NCBI RefSeq assembly: GCF_024748695.1
Contig: NZ_CP087176.1
Coordinates: forward strand, 3,527,501 to 3,591,500
DNA from: Pseudomonas sp. B21-040
GTDB lineage: Bacteria > Pseudomonadota > Gammaproteobacteria > Pseudomonadales > Pseudomonadaceae
DNA: 64,000 nucleotides
Reading direction: 5' to 3'
Below the pieces are notes generated by a model. The model was given only the letters and a program-made list of their open reading frames with translations. It was not told the origin of the DNA and ran no database searches. Shown one piece after another: positions 17,463 to 26,466 of this stretch; position 1 is the stretch's first letter; every line of letters begins with the position of its first letter. A program made the translations under genes and the position numbers.

Positions 17463-18758
17463 ATGAGTCAGCCCCGCGCAACCAAAGTCCTGGTCATTGG
17501 TTACGTCTGGCCCGAGCCGCGTTCTTCTGCGGCCAGTGGTCATGTGATGCAAATCCTCGATACATTCTTGCAGCAAGGCTGGGACATTACCTTCAGCAGC
17601 CCCGCCGGTACCGGTGAACACCGCGCGGACCTGACTGCGTTGGGTATTCGCGAAGTGGACATCGAGTTGAACAACAGCAGTTTCGACGCGTTCATCAGTG
17701 AACTGGCACCAGATATCGTGTTGTTCGACCAGTTCATGATCGAAGAACAATTTGGCTGGCGTGTTGAAAAGCACTGCCCCAACGCGTTGCGAGTACTTGA
17801 GACTTCGGACTTGCAAAGCCTGCGACACGCCCGGCACCAGCGGCTTAAAGAGCGTTTGAAAGAGCGTGATGACGCCAATGACTTCAGCGAATTATTTGCC
17901 CCGGCACTGCGTGAAGAGTTCGAACTGATGGCGGATACCGACCTGGCCAAACGCGAGATCGCGGCGCTGTATCGTTGCGACTTGAACCTGATGATCTCCG
18001 AAGTGGAAATCGAGTTGCTGGTCGAGCAGTTCAAGCTGCCACGCAAGGTGTTGCACTGGTGCCCGTTGATGGTCGATCTGCCCAGTGCACCTCCGGTGCC
18101 CTTTGTAGACCGTGCGCACTTTTTGAGTATCGGTAACTTTCGCCACGCGCCGAATTGGGATGCAGTGCTCTGGATGAAAACCACCATCTGGCCGCTGATC
18201 CGCGCGCAACTGCCCACGGTTCAACTACACATTTACGGTGCCTACACCCCGCCCAAAGCGACCGCGCTGCACAACGCCGCCCAGGGATTTCATGTGATGA
18301 ACTGGGCGCCAGATGCCTTGCAAGTCATGTCGGCGGCGCGGATTTGCCTGGCGCCCCTGCGCTTCGGTGCCGGCATCAAAGGCAAGATTGTCGACGCCAT
18401 GTTATGTGGAACGCCGACGATCACTACACCAATTGGAGCCGAGGCCATGCACGGCGAACACCGCTGGCCCGGCGCGGTGACCCGCACAGCGCAGGCGTTC
18501 GCCGATTGCGCGGTTCGACTGTACCAGGACGAAGCGCTTTGGACAGACGCCCAAGCCCAGGGACAAACGCTGTTGGCCGATCGTTATCGACAGTCGGAAC
18601 ATGGCCCTGCACTCATCGAAAAGTTGCTGTACTGCCAACAACATCTCGCGCAACTTAGGCGCGACAACTTCATAGGCAGCATGTTGCGCCATCACCATCA
18701 TAAAAGTACCCAATACATGTCTCAATGGATTGAAGCCAAGAACCGCAATCCATCTTAG
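17463..18758 (+). CDS. Glycosyltransferase, GT4-like (group 1)
   Basis: 431 residues from the ATG at 17463 (AAGGAA 13 nt upstream); the frame extension to 17412 overlaps the receiver gene. An N-terminal GT-B domain (VLVIGYVWPEPRSSAASG) is followed by the C-terminal donor-binding domain with FLSIGNFRHAPNWD, APLRFGAGIKGKIVDAM and GTPTITTPIGAE. It probably transfers a sugar from a nucleotide donor to an unknown acceptor such as a glycan or envelope polymer. The close spacing to the receiver gene hints that the phosphorelay island controls it, but this is inference. Confidence 0.85.
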   Translation: MSQPRATKVLVIGYVWPEPRSSAASGHVMQILDTFLQQGWDITFSSPAGTGEHRADLTALGIREVDIELNNSSFDAFISELAPDIVLFDQFMIEEQFGWRVEKHCPNALRVLETSDLQSLRHARHQRLKERLKERDDANDFSELFAPALREEFELMADTDLAKREIAALYRCDLNLMISEVEIELLVEQFKLPRKVLHWCPLMVDLPSAPPVPFVDRAHFLSIGNFRHAPNWDAVLWMKTTIWPLIRAQLPTVQLHIYGAYTPPKATALHNAAQGFHVMNWAPDALQVMSAARICLAPLRFGAGIKGKIVDAMLCGTPTITTPIGAEAMHGEHRWPGAVTRTAQAFADCAVRLYQDEALWTDAQAQGQTLLADRYRQSEHGPALIEKLLYCQQHLAQLRRDNFIGSMLRHHHHKSTQYMSQWIEAKNRNPS

Positions 18759-18905
18759 TGTTTTTGCCGGCAACAAACATTTTGCATAACCCGCCTTATT
18801 GACCGCGCCCGACACGCCCTCTATAAATACGCGACCGAACATCAACTTTATTAGTGATGTTCGGCACAACCAACCAACTAACAAACTTATGCACGGATGC
18901 ATTAA

Positions 18906-19769
18906 ATGGATACTATCGCTCAGAATAACTACGCACTTAAAAACTGGATGTCCGCGACGCCGGCTATTGATACTTTGTCGCTCAGTCAATTAACCTTGCC
19001 GGGCAGCCATAATGCGGGCAGCGACTGGAAAGCGTCGTGGTTTCCGCGTCCAGCGCACTGGCTCGCCTGTCAGCACGAATCGTTTTATGCCCAGTTGAAC
19101 CAAGGCGCCCGGGCGCTCGACATCCGCTTGATTTACGAAGCCACTGCCCCTGGGCTGGGGAAATTCCGCATTCATCACAATGGTCACCGCAATAATCGTA
19201 TCCTGGGCAATCTTGTCACAGACGTGAGGCGTTTCCTTATAGAGAATCCCAACGAATTCATCATCCTGGATTTCCATGCATTGGATGGCGATGACTTTGA
19301 TTTCGCTTACTTCAACGACATGGTGATACGGTTTCTCGGCGATCGCATCATCCCTACCCAAAACCGGTCCAAGAGTCTGGCTCAACTTAAAAACATCAGT
19401 CCGGCACAACGCGTGTTAGTCGCGGCACCCTGGCACAGGGCACTTGATAAAGATGTGTTTCTCGAACAGATACAGCACAAGTGGACTGGCAACGCAATTA
19501 CCAATGTCGCAGAACTGCAGAAACATATTGTTGATGTGCTGAAGTTTCCACCGGGAACCTGGGCGCCCTGGTCGCTTTCCGCCACCAGTTACAGCGTGCT
19601 GGGCGGCCCGGTGGACATTCATGAAAAACTTGATTCCTGGTTTGACCCAAAGAACAGCGACTGGGCGATAAAGTGCAGCATTATCAATGTCGACTTCTTT
19701 GACGAATCACAACTGGTTTCTTATTGCCGAACCGTCAACCTGACAAAAGCTGGCAACCGGACGCCTTAG
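18906..19769 (+). CDS. PI-PLC X-like phosphodiesterase, copy 1
   Basis: 287 residues. The catalytic signature of the phosphatidylinositol-specific phospholipase C X domain is present: LPGSHNAG (first active His) and IHHNGH (second active His), with ARALDIRL and NEFIILDFHAL between and after. No signal peptide or membrane segment is visible, so export would need another route. The start has only a weak ribosome-binding site. A paralogue lies 126 bp downstream. Bacterial members cleave PI or GPI-type lipids or have unknown substrates. Confidence 0.85.
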   Translation: MDTIAQNNYALKNWMSATPAIDTLSLSQLTLPGSHNAGSDWKASWFPRPAHWLACQHESFYAQLNQGARALDIRLIYEATAPGLGKFRIHHNGHRNNRILGNLVTDVRRFLIENPNEFIILDFHALDGDDFDFAYFNDMVIRFLGDRIIPTQNRSKSLAQLKNISPAQRVLVAAPWHRALDKDVFLEQIQHKWTGNAITNVAELQKHIVDVLKFPPGTWAPWSLSATSYSVLGGPVDIHEKLDSWFDPKNSDWAIKCSIINVDFFDESQLVSYCRTVNLTKAGNRTP

Positions 19770-19895
19770 TTGCAGTGCCATTAAATGGCTATTTTTGTGC
19801 AGTTGTTTCAGTGACTGGCAATGCGGCCAAGCACTCCTACGCTGGGTCATGAAAGTCTTCCCACGGATGGGGCGACTCCACAACAAGGAACTCTC

Positions 19896-20777
19896 ATGAC
19901 CCGCAACACGGCAACCCCACTCGACAAAAAACAATGGATGAGCAACGTACTGGATATCGGTCGATTGAAGCTGACCGATATTATTTGGCCCGGCACGCAT
20001 AATGCCGGGATGGACGAACGGGCGCCAAACTACGAAGTGGTACTCGGCAACTGGACAACCTGCCAGACCGACACATTTGCCTGGCAACTGGCCAACGGCG
20101 CACGGGCGTTCGATATTCGCCTTGGCTGCACCGCCGGCCCGCAAGCACCGGTCTACTACTTTCACCACAACGGCTATCAGTCCCACCGCATTCTTGATGA
20201 GTTGATCGAGGCGGTGACGACGTTCCTCACTCAAAATCCGGACGAGTTCATCATCTTCGACTTCCATCAATTGGGCGATGATTCAAAGCTTTTTGATTAT
20301 CAACAATTCAATGATTTTCTGATGCGACGACTGGGGACGCGCTTGATCCGTTCTGCGGATGCTTTCAGTACCGTGGAACAGCTCAAGCACGCCAGCTCGC
20401 AGCGGCGCATCGTCATGGCGGCTCAAGCAAATCCCGGGCTGAACAGCGAGTATTTCTGGCCGCACATCCGTCACAAGTGGAACGGCAAGGTGTTCACCGA
20501 CATCGGCGAACTGCAAACGCATATCGAAACGACCCTTGCGCAAGCACCTTACGAGTCATTTCTTTGGTCGTTGCCGGCGACCTGCTATTCGCTGTTGGGT
20601 GGCCCGCAGCACATCAAAAACCAAATCAATGACTGGTTCCACACCACCGGCAATTGGGTCACCCGGTGCAGCATCATCAGCACTGATTTCTTTGAAGAGA
20701 CGGATATCGTTCGCTATTGCTGGAGCGCCACCAGCATGAAGGCAGTTTACGGACACCGGTTGCATACACCCGCATAA
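19896..20777 (+). CDS. PI-PLC X-like phosphodiesterase, copy 2
   Basis: 293 residues from the ATG at 19896, preceded by AAGGA. The same family landmarks as the upstream gene appear: WPGTHNAG, ARAFDIRL, FHHNGY, DEFIIFDFHQL and SATCYSLLGGP-like C-terminal segments. The two copies align along their full length but are clearly diverged, so the duplication is old. No signal peptide is visible. They may act on host or predator membranes, or on the cell's own lipids; the sequence does not decide. Confidence 0.85.
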   Translation: MTRNTATPLDKKQWMSNVLDIGRLKLTDIIWPGTHNAGMDERAPNYEVVLGNWTTCQTDTFAWQLANGARAFDIRLGCTAGPQAPVYYFHHNGYQSHRILDELIEAVTTFLTQNPDEFIIFDFHQLGDDSKLFDYQQFNDFLMRRLGTRLIRSADAFSTVEQLKHASSQRRIVMAAQANPGLNSEYFWPHIRHKWNGKVFTDIGELQTHIETTLAQAPYESFLWSLPATCYSLLGGPQHIKNQINDWFHTTGNWVTRCSIISTDFFEETDIVRYCWSATSMKAVYGHRLHTPA

Positions 20778-20837
20778 GCGAACGTCGCGCCACGCTGGCA
20801 CCGCAGGCAGCAAACGAGGCATGATCCGAAACGCGAT

Positions 20838-20845
20838 AACAAAAA
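20838..20845 (+). promoter_or_regulatory. Candidate Hfq/Crc (CA motif) site at mtlR start
   Basis: AACAAAAA fits the AANAANAA motif bound by Hfq with Crc in Pseudomonas. It ends 12 nt before the mtlR ATG, in a leader with no purine-rich Shine-Dalgarno sequence. This is the usual position for translational catabolite repression. Binding is inferred. Confidence 0.45.
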
Positions 20846-20857
20846 AAGCAACCAAAC

Positions 20858-21763
20858 ATGACCAGAACAGCCCGCGTGACCGACCCCTCCTACGAATTGA
20901 TGGACGACCACAACGGGCTGTCCATCATCTATCGTCAGCACGGCTTCCCCTGCCCGCTGGTGCGCTGGCATTTTCACAAGGAATACGAGTTGCACCTGAT
21001 CGTCGCCAGCTCCGGCAAGGTGTTCATCGGCGACTACATCGGTAATTTCTATCCCGAGACACTATTCCTCACCGGCCCCAACCTGCCTCACAACTGGATC
21101 AGCCAGGTCGCGGAAGACGAAGTGGTGCCCAAACGCGACATGCTGGTCAACTTCACCGACGAACTGTTCGAAAGCGGCCACCAGGTATTCGCCGAGCTCA
21201 AGACCCTCGCGCCACTGCTGGAGCGCGCGCAGTACGGTATCGAGTTTCGTGGCAAGCGCACCATCCGCCAGGCCATGACCCTGATGCAACGCATTGCCGA
21301 CACCCAAGGCGTCACTCGCCTCGGGCATTTTTTTATTCTGCTGGAGCTGCTGGCGGCATGCGACGACTATCAATTACTGTCGGGCGCAACGACACCGCAA
21401 TTGGCCGATGAACACAACATCGATCGCACCAACCGCGCCGTCGATTACATTTTTGCCCATTACGCCCGGGAGCTGCCGCTTGAGGAAGTTGCCGAGCATC
21501 TGGGCATGAAGCCGACGTACTTCAGCAGGGTGTTCAAACAAGCCACCGGGCGCTGCTTCATCGAATTCGTCAATCGGCTGCGAATCAGCAAATCCTGCGA
21601 GCTGCTGGCCGATGGCGACAAACCGGTGACCGATGTGTGCTTCGAGTCGGGTTTCAACAATATTTCCAACTTCAATCGACGCTTTCAGCAACTCAAGGGC
21701 ATGACGCCGTCGCACTACCGGCGGTTGGCGGTGCAACGCCTTACTGAGCAAAATCAGCACTGA
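20858..21763 (+). CDS. mtlR: AraC/XylS-family activator of mannitol utilisation
   Basis: 301 residues. The N-terminal half is a cupin-like ligand-binding domain (VRWHFHKEYELHLIVASSG). The C-terminal 100 residues are the double helix-turn-helix AraC domain (LPLEEVAEHLGMKPTYFSRV; KPVTDVCFESGFNNISNFNR). The sequence agrees with the P. fluorescens mannitol/sorbitol/arabitol activator MtlR, and it lies directly upstream of the complete mtlEFGKDYZ operon on the same strand. It should bind upstream of mtlE. Its own leader lacks a Shine-Dalgarno sequence and carries a candidate Hfq/Crc site. Confidence 0.93.
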   Translation: MTRTARVTDPSYELMDDHNGLSIIYRQHGFPCPLVRWHFHKEYELHLIVASSGKVFIGDYIGNFYPETLFLTGPNLPHNWISQVAEDEVVPKRDMLVNFTDELFESGHQVFAELKTLAPLLERAQYGIEFRGKRTIRQAMTLMQRIADTQGVTRLGHFFILLELLAACDDYQLLSGATTPQLADEHNIDRTNRAVDYIFAHYARELPLEEVAEHLGMKPTYFSRVFKQATGRCFIEFVNRLRISKSCELLADGDKPVTDVCFESGFNNISNFNRRFQQLKGMTPSHYRRLAVQRLTEQNQH

Positions 21764-21772
21764 CGTTCCGAC

Positions 21773-21908
21773 CTGTAGCAGCTGCCGAAGGCTGCGTTCG
21801 ACTGCAAAGCAGGCGCAAAACCTGCAACTCTGGTCCGCCAGTAACACCGTGTACTCTGCCCTAACGAGTGCTGCGCACGCGAACGCAGCCTTCGGCAGCT
21901 GCTACAGG
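21773..21908. repeat. REP-type inverted repeat pair (REPIN) between mtlR and mtlE
   Basis: CTGTAGCAGCTGCCGAAGGC (21773 onward, 28 bp in all to 21800) returns as its exact reverse complement ending at 21907, with an 79-bp spacer. The same family recurs at 47953-48087, 54581-54708 and as a single copy at 40930-40953. Confidence 0.85.
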
Positions 21909-22043
21909 GCGCTTGGTGCGGAATCCTGCCTTTCCAGATCCCAGTGCAAAATAGTATCAATTCAAGTGCGATGGATGATTTGTCACGCCATCGATTGAAG
22001 GCTGTAATCAGCGCACATTCTTCCCTGCTCAGGAAGACACAAA

Positions 22044-22051
22044 AACAATAA
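22044..22051 (+). promoter_or_regulatory. Candidate Hfq/Crc (CA motif) site in mtlE leader
   Basis: AACAATAA matches AANAANAA exactly, 42 nt before the mtlE ATG. It would lie in the 5' untranslated region only if transcription starts upstream of it, which is not known. Confidence 0.35.
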
Positions 22052-22093
22052 CTGTCCTTCTGTAACCCTCGAGGTGCAGAAAAGGAGTGCTCG

Positions 22094-23404
22094 ATGCAAC
22101 CTTCTGTAAAAGCTCTGCTTGCCCTCACCTGCATGACCCTCAGCAGCGTCAGCTTCGGCGCTCAAACCCTGACAATCGCCACCGTCAACAACAGCGACAT
22201 GATCCGCATGCAAAAGCTGTCGAAAACCTTCGAAGCCGAGCACCCGGACATCAAGCTCAATTGGGTGGTGCTCGAAGAAAACGTTCTGCGCCAACGCCTG
22301 ACCACCGACATCGCGACACAGGGCGGGCAGTTCGACGTGCTGACCATCGGCATGTACGAAGCCGCACTGTGGGGTGCCAAGGGTTGGCTGGAGCCGATGA
22401 AGGATTTGCCGGCCGGCTATGCACTCGACGATGTCTTCCCGTCAGTGCGTGAAGGCCTGTCGGTCAAGGGCTCGCTGTATGCCCTGCCGTTCTACGCCGA
22501 AAGCTCGATCACTTATTACCGCACTGACCTGTTCAAGGACGCCGGGTTGACCATGCCCGAGCACCCGACCTGGACCCAGATCGGCGAATTCGCCAGCAAA
22601 CTCACCAACAAGGATAAAGAACAGTACGGCATCTGCCTGCGTGGCAAGGCCGGTTGGGGCGAGAACATGGCGTTGATCACCACCGTCGCCAACGCCTATG
22701 GCGCACGCTGGTTTGATGAGAAGTGGCAGCCGGAATTTATCGGCCCTGAGTGGAAAAACGCCCTGAATTTCTACGTCGAAACCATGAAGCAATCCGGCCC
22801 TCCGGGTGCTTCCAGTAACGGTTTCAACGAAAACCTGGCGCTGTTCAACAGCGGCAAGTGTGCGATCTGGGTCGATGCCAGCGTCGCCGGGTCTTTCGTC
22901 ACCGACAAAACGCAAAGCAAAGTGGCTGACCACGTCGGATTCACTTATGCCCCGCATGAAGCCACCGACAAGGGCTCGGCCTGGCTTTACTCATGGGCAC
23001 TGGCTATCCCGACCAGTTCCAAGGCCAAGGACGCCGCGAAGACCTTTAGTGCCTGGGCCACCTCCCAGGAATATGGCGCGCTGGTCGCGGAAAAAGACGG
23101 AATTGCCAACGTGCCGCCCGGCACTCGAACCTCGACCTACAGCGAGTCCTACATGAACGCCGCGCCGTTCGCCAAGATCACGCTGGAATCGCTCAAGGCC
23201 GCGGACCCGAGCAAACCGACGCTCAAACCAGTGCCTTATATCGGCATTCAGTTGGTGACCATTCCTGAGTTCCAAGGCATTGGCACCCAGGTTGGCAAGG
23301 CGTTCTCAGCGGCGCTGATCGGTCAAACCACCGTTGATCAAGCCCTGGCTGCCGCCCAGCAAACCACCGAACGCGAGATGAAGCGCGCTGGTTATCCCAA
23401 GTAA
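22094..23404 (+). CDS. mtlE: Mannitol/sorbitol ABC transporter substrate-binding protein
   Basis: 436 residues with a Sec signal peptide (cleavage near residues 22-23, FGA-Q) and a type-1 extracellular solute-binding fold (family 1; WTQIGEFASKLT, AIWVDASVAGSFV). AGGAG lies 9 nt before the ATG. It captures polyols in the periplasm for the MtlF-MtlG permease. It is the first gene of the operon. A REP pair separates it from mtlF (142 bp), which may stabilise the mtlE message so that the binding protein is made in excess. Confidence 0.95.
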   Translation: MQPSVKALLALTCMTLSSVSFGAQTLTIATVNNSDMIRMQKLSKTFEAEHPDIKLNWVVLEENVLRQRLTTDIATQGGQFDVLTIGMYEAALWGAKGWLEPMKDLPAGYALDDVFPSVREGLSVKGSLYALPFYAESSITYYRTDLFKDAGLTMPEHPTWTQIGEFASKLTNKDKEQYGICLRGKAGWGENMALITTVANAYGARWFDEKWQPEFIGPEWKNALNFYVETMKQSGPPGASSNGFNENLALFNSGKCAIWVDASVAGSFVTDKTQSKVADHVGFTYAPHEATDKGSAWLYSWALAIPTSSKAKDAAKTFSAWATSQEYGALVAEKDGIANVPPGTRTSTYSESYMNAAPFAKITLESLKAADPSKPTLKPVPYIGIQLVTIPEFQGIGTQVGKAFSAALIGQTTVDQALAAAQQTTEREMKRAGYPK

Positions 23405-23415
23405 CCCCCCAATCC

Positions 23416-23507
23416 CTGTAGGAGCAAAGCTTGCTCGCGATGAACGATAACGCGGTTCATCCGAAGGACTGCATCGCGGCAATCGCGAGCAAGCTTTGCT
23501 CCTACAG
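23416..23507. repeat. REP-type inverted repeat pair between mtlE and mtlF
   Basis: A 25-bp sequence starting CTGTAGGAGCAAAGCTTGCT (23416-23440) is repeated as a perfect reverse complement at 23483-23507. It can form a long hairpin in the mtl transcript right after mtlE. Confidence 0.88.
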
Positions 23508-23546
23508 CTGAACTTCATTTACCTGTAGCCAATCGGTTTTGATGCC

Positions 23547-24473
23547 ATGAATATTTCAACTGCCAAAGCTCACATGGACCTGCCCCAACCGGTGCGTAAA
23601 AGCCGGTTGACCAATCCCGGCTGGTTTTTGGTCAGCCCTTCAGTGGCCTTGTTGCTGTTGTGGATGATTGTGCCGCTGGGCATGACCGTCTACTTCTCAA
23701 CGATTCGCTACAACCTGCTTAATCCGGGTGAAAACGAGTTCGTCGGGCTGGAGAACTTTACTTACTTCCTGACGGATTCGGGCTTCCTGCCCGGCGCTAC
23801 CAATACGTTGCTGCTGGTAGGTAGCGTCTTGCTGATCAGCGTGGTGTTCGGCGTGCTGATCAGTGCACTGCTTGAGGCCTCTGAGTTCATGGGCCGCGGC
23901 ATTGTGCGGGTGATGCTTATTTCGCCGTTCTTCATCATGCCCACCGTCGGTGCGCTGATCTGGAAGAACCTGATTTTCCATCCGGTGTCGGGGATCCTCG
24001 CCTACGTCTGGAAACTGTTCGGCGCGCAACCGGTGGACTGGCTGGCGCATTACCCGTTGCTGTCGATCATCATCATTGTGTCGTGGCAATGGCTACCGTT
24101 CGCGATCCTGATCCTGATGACTGCCATGCAGTCCCTCGATCAGGAACAGAAAGAAGCGGCGCGCCTCGACGGTGCCGGGCCGATTGCGATCTTCTGGCAC
24201 CTGACCCTGCCGCATCTGGCGCGACCGATTGCGGTGGTGGTGATGATCGAAACCATCTTCCTGCTTTCGGTGTTCGCCGAAATTTTCACCACCACCAACG
24301 GCGGCCCCGGCTACGCCTCGACCAACCTCGCCTACCTGATCTACAACCAGGCGCTGGTGCAATTCGACGTCGGCATGGCCTCGGCGGGTGGTTTGATCGC
24401 CGTGGTGATCGCCAACATCGCGGCCATCGTGCTGGTGCGCATGATCGGCAAAAACCTGACAGACAAAGCCTGA
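23547..24473 (+). CDS. mtlF: Mannitol/sorbitol ABC transporter permease
   Basis: 308 residues, six predicted membrane helices, and the EAA loop of the MalF class near the C-terminus (EAARLDGAGPIAIFWHLTLP). It forms the membrane channel with MtlG and is energised by MtlK. It lies second in the operon with mtlG 10 bp downstream. Length and order match the P. fluorescens mtl operon. Confidence 0.95.
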   Translation: MNISTAKAHMDLPQPVRKSRLTNPGWFLVSPSVALLLLWMIVPLGMTVYFSTIRYNLLNPGENEFVGLENFTYFLTDSGFLPGATNTLLLVGSVLLISVVFGVLISALLEASEFMGRGIVRVMLISPFFIMPTVGALIWKNLIFHPVSGILAYVWKLFGAQPVDWLAHYPLLSIIIIVSWQWLPFAILILMTAMQSLDQEQKEAARLDGAGPIAIFWHLTLPHLARPIAVVVMIETIFLLSVFAEIFTTTNGGPGYASTNLAYLIYNQALVQFDVGMASAGGLIAVVIANIAAIVLVRMIGKNLTDKA

Positions 24474-24483
24474 GGCCTGCGCC

Positions 24484-25314
24484 ATGACCCTTCAACAATC
24501 CCGCCGCCTGCAAAGCCTGCTACTCGGCACCCTGGCCTGGGCCATCGCCATCCTGATTTTCTTTCCGATTTTCTGGATGGTGCTGACCAGTTTCAAAACC
24601 GAAATCGATGCATTCGCCACGCCGCCGCAGTTCATCTTCACGCCGACACTGGAGAACTACCTGCACATCAATGAGCGCAGTGACTACTTCAGCTTTGCCT
24701 GGAATTCGGTGGTGATTTCGTTCAGCGCCACCGCGTTGTGCCTGCTGATTGCGGTGCCGGCGGCCTACTCGATGGCGTTCTATGAAACCCAACGCACCAA
24801 AGGCACGCTGCTGTGGATGCTCTCCACCAAAATGCTGCCGCCGGTGGGCGTGTTGATGCCGATCTACCTGCTGGCCAAAAGCTTTGGCCTGCTCGATACG
24901 CGCATTGCGCTGATCATCATTTACACGCTGATCAACCTGCCCATCGTGGTCTGGATGATTTACACCTACTTCAAAGACATCCCCAAAGACATCCTTGAAG
25001 CCGCACGCCTGGACGGCGCCACGCTGTGGCAGGAAATGGTCCGGGTGCTGCTGCCCATCGCCAAGGGTGGCCTGGCGTCGACCGTTTTGCTGTCGCTGAT
25101 CCTGTGTTGGAACGAGGCGTTCTGGTCGCTGAACCTGACCTCGTCGAAAGCCGCGCCACTGACTGCATTGATCGCCTCGTACTCAAGTCCCGAAGGGTTG
25201 TTCTGGGCCAAGTTGTCGGCGGTGTCGACGCTGGCCTGTGCGCCGATCCTGATTTTCGGCTGGATCAGCCAGAAACAATTGGTCCGCGGCCTGTCGTTCG
25301 GCGCCGTGAAATAG
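24484..25314 (+). CDS. mtlG: Mannitol/sorbitol ABC transporter permease
   Basis: 276 residues with six membrane helices and an EAA loop of the MalG class (LEAARLDGATLWQEMVRVLL). It pairs with MtlF. It lies 10 bp after mtlF and 33 bp before mtlK. Its N-terminus is positively charged and its first helix starts at about residue 12, as is usual for MalG-type permeases. Confidence 0.95.
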   Translation: MTLQQSRRLQSLLLGTLAWAIAILIFFPIFWMVLTSFKTEIDAFATPPQFIFTPTLENYLHINERSDYFSFAWNSVVISFSATALCLLIAVPAAYSMAFYETQRTKGTLLWMLSTKMLPPVGVLMPIYLLAKSFGLLDTRIALIIIYTLINLPIVVWMIYTYFKDIPKDILEAARLDGATLWQEMVRVLLPIAKGGLASTVLLSLILCWNEAFWSLNLTSSKAAPLTALIASYSSPEGLFWAKLSAVSTLACAPILIFGWISQKQLVRGLSFGAVK

Positions 25315-25347
25315 CCCTCAAAGAATAAGCACAAAAGGAGCGCCACC

Positions 25348-26451
25348 ATGGCCAACCTGAAAATCAAGAATCTGCAAAAAGGCTTCGAAGGCTTTTCCAT
25401 CATTAAAGGCATCGACCTGGAAGTGAACGACAAGGAGTTCGTGGTGTTCGTCGGTCCGTCGGGTTGCGGCAAGTCCACGCTACTGCGGCTGATCGCCGGC
25501 CTGGAAGAAGTCAGCGGCGGAACCATAGAGCTCGATGGACGCGACATCACCGAAGTCAGCCCGGCCAAGCGTGACCTGGCGATGGTGTTTCAGACCTACG
25601 CCCTGTACCCGCACATGAGTGTGCGCAAAAACATGTCGTTCGCCCTCGATCTGGCCGGCGTGCCAAAAGCGGAAGTCGAGAAGAAAGTCGGCGAAGCGGC
25701 GCGCATCCTGGAACTGGGGCCGATGCTCGAACGCAAGCCGAAACAGCTGTCTGGCGGTCAGCGTCAGCGCGTGGCCATCGGCCGGGCGATTGTGCGCAAC
25801 CCGAAAATATTCCTGTTCGACGAACCGCTGTCCAACCTCGACGCCGCCCTGCGGGTGCAGATGCGCCTGGAACTGTTGCGCCTGCACAAAGAACTGCAAG
25901 CCACGATGATTTACGTGACCCACGATCAGGTTGAGGCCATGACCATGGCCGACAAGGTGGTCGTGCTCAATGGCGGCAAAATCGAACAGGTCGGCTCGCC
26001 GCTGGACCTGTATCACCAGCCGGCCAACCTGTTTGTCGCCGGGTTCCTGGGCACGCCGAAAATGGGCTTCCTCAAGGGCAAAGTGACCCGCATCGAGGGC
26101 CAGCACACCGAAGTGCTGCTGGACGCCGGAACCCGCATCAGCCTGCCATTGAGCGCGGCGACCCTCAGCGTCGGCAGCGCTGTGACATTGGGCATTCGTC
26201 CGGAACATCTGGAACTGGCGCAGACCGGCGACTGCACGCTGCAGGTCACCGCCGACGTCAGCGAGCGCCTGGGCAGCGACACCTTCTGCCACGTCGTGAC
26301 CACGTCCGGTGAAGCCCTGACCCTGCGCGTGCGTGGCGACCTCGCCAGCCGTTATGGCGAAACCCTGAACCTGCACCTGGACGCTGAACACTGCCATTTA
26401 TTCGATGCCGACGGCGTGGCGCTCACTCGCCCACTGCGCGCCGCCGCCTGA
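25348..26451 (+). CDS. mtlK: Mannitol/sorbitol ABC transporter ATP-binding subunit
   Basis: 367 residues. Walker [11 protein letters not shown]-loop [10 protein letters not shown], signature [10 protein letters not shown], Walker [13 protein letters not shown] and switch His ([10 protein letters not shown]) are all intact. The C-terminal about 130 residues form the MalK-type TOBE/OB regulatory domain. AAAGGAG lies 8 nt before the ATG. It drives polyol import by MtlEFG. Confidence 0.96.
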   Translation: MANLKIKNLQKGFEGFSIIKGIDLEVNDKEFVVFVGPSGCGKSTLLRLIAGLEEVSGGTIELDGRDITEVSPAKRDLAMVFQTYALYPHMSVRKNMSFALDLAGVPKAEVEKKVGEAARILELGPMLERKPKQLSGGQRQRVAIGRAIVRNPKIFLFDEPLSNLDAALRVQMRLELLRLHKELQATMIYVTHDQVEAMTMADKVVVLNGGKIEQVGSPLDLYHQPANLFVAGFLGTPKMGFLKGKVTRIEGQHTEVLLDAGTRISLPLSAATLSVGSAVTLGIRPEHLELAQTGDCTLQVTADVSERLGSDTFCHVVTTSGEALTLRVRGDLASRYGETLNLHLDAEHCHLFDADGVALTRPLRAAA

Positions 26452-26466
26452 TCCCGAGACTATGTG

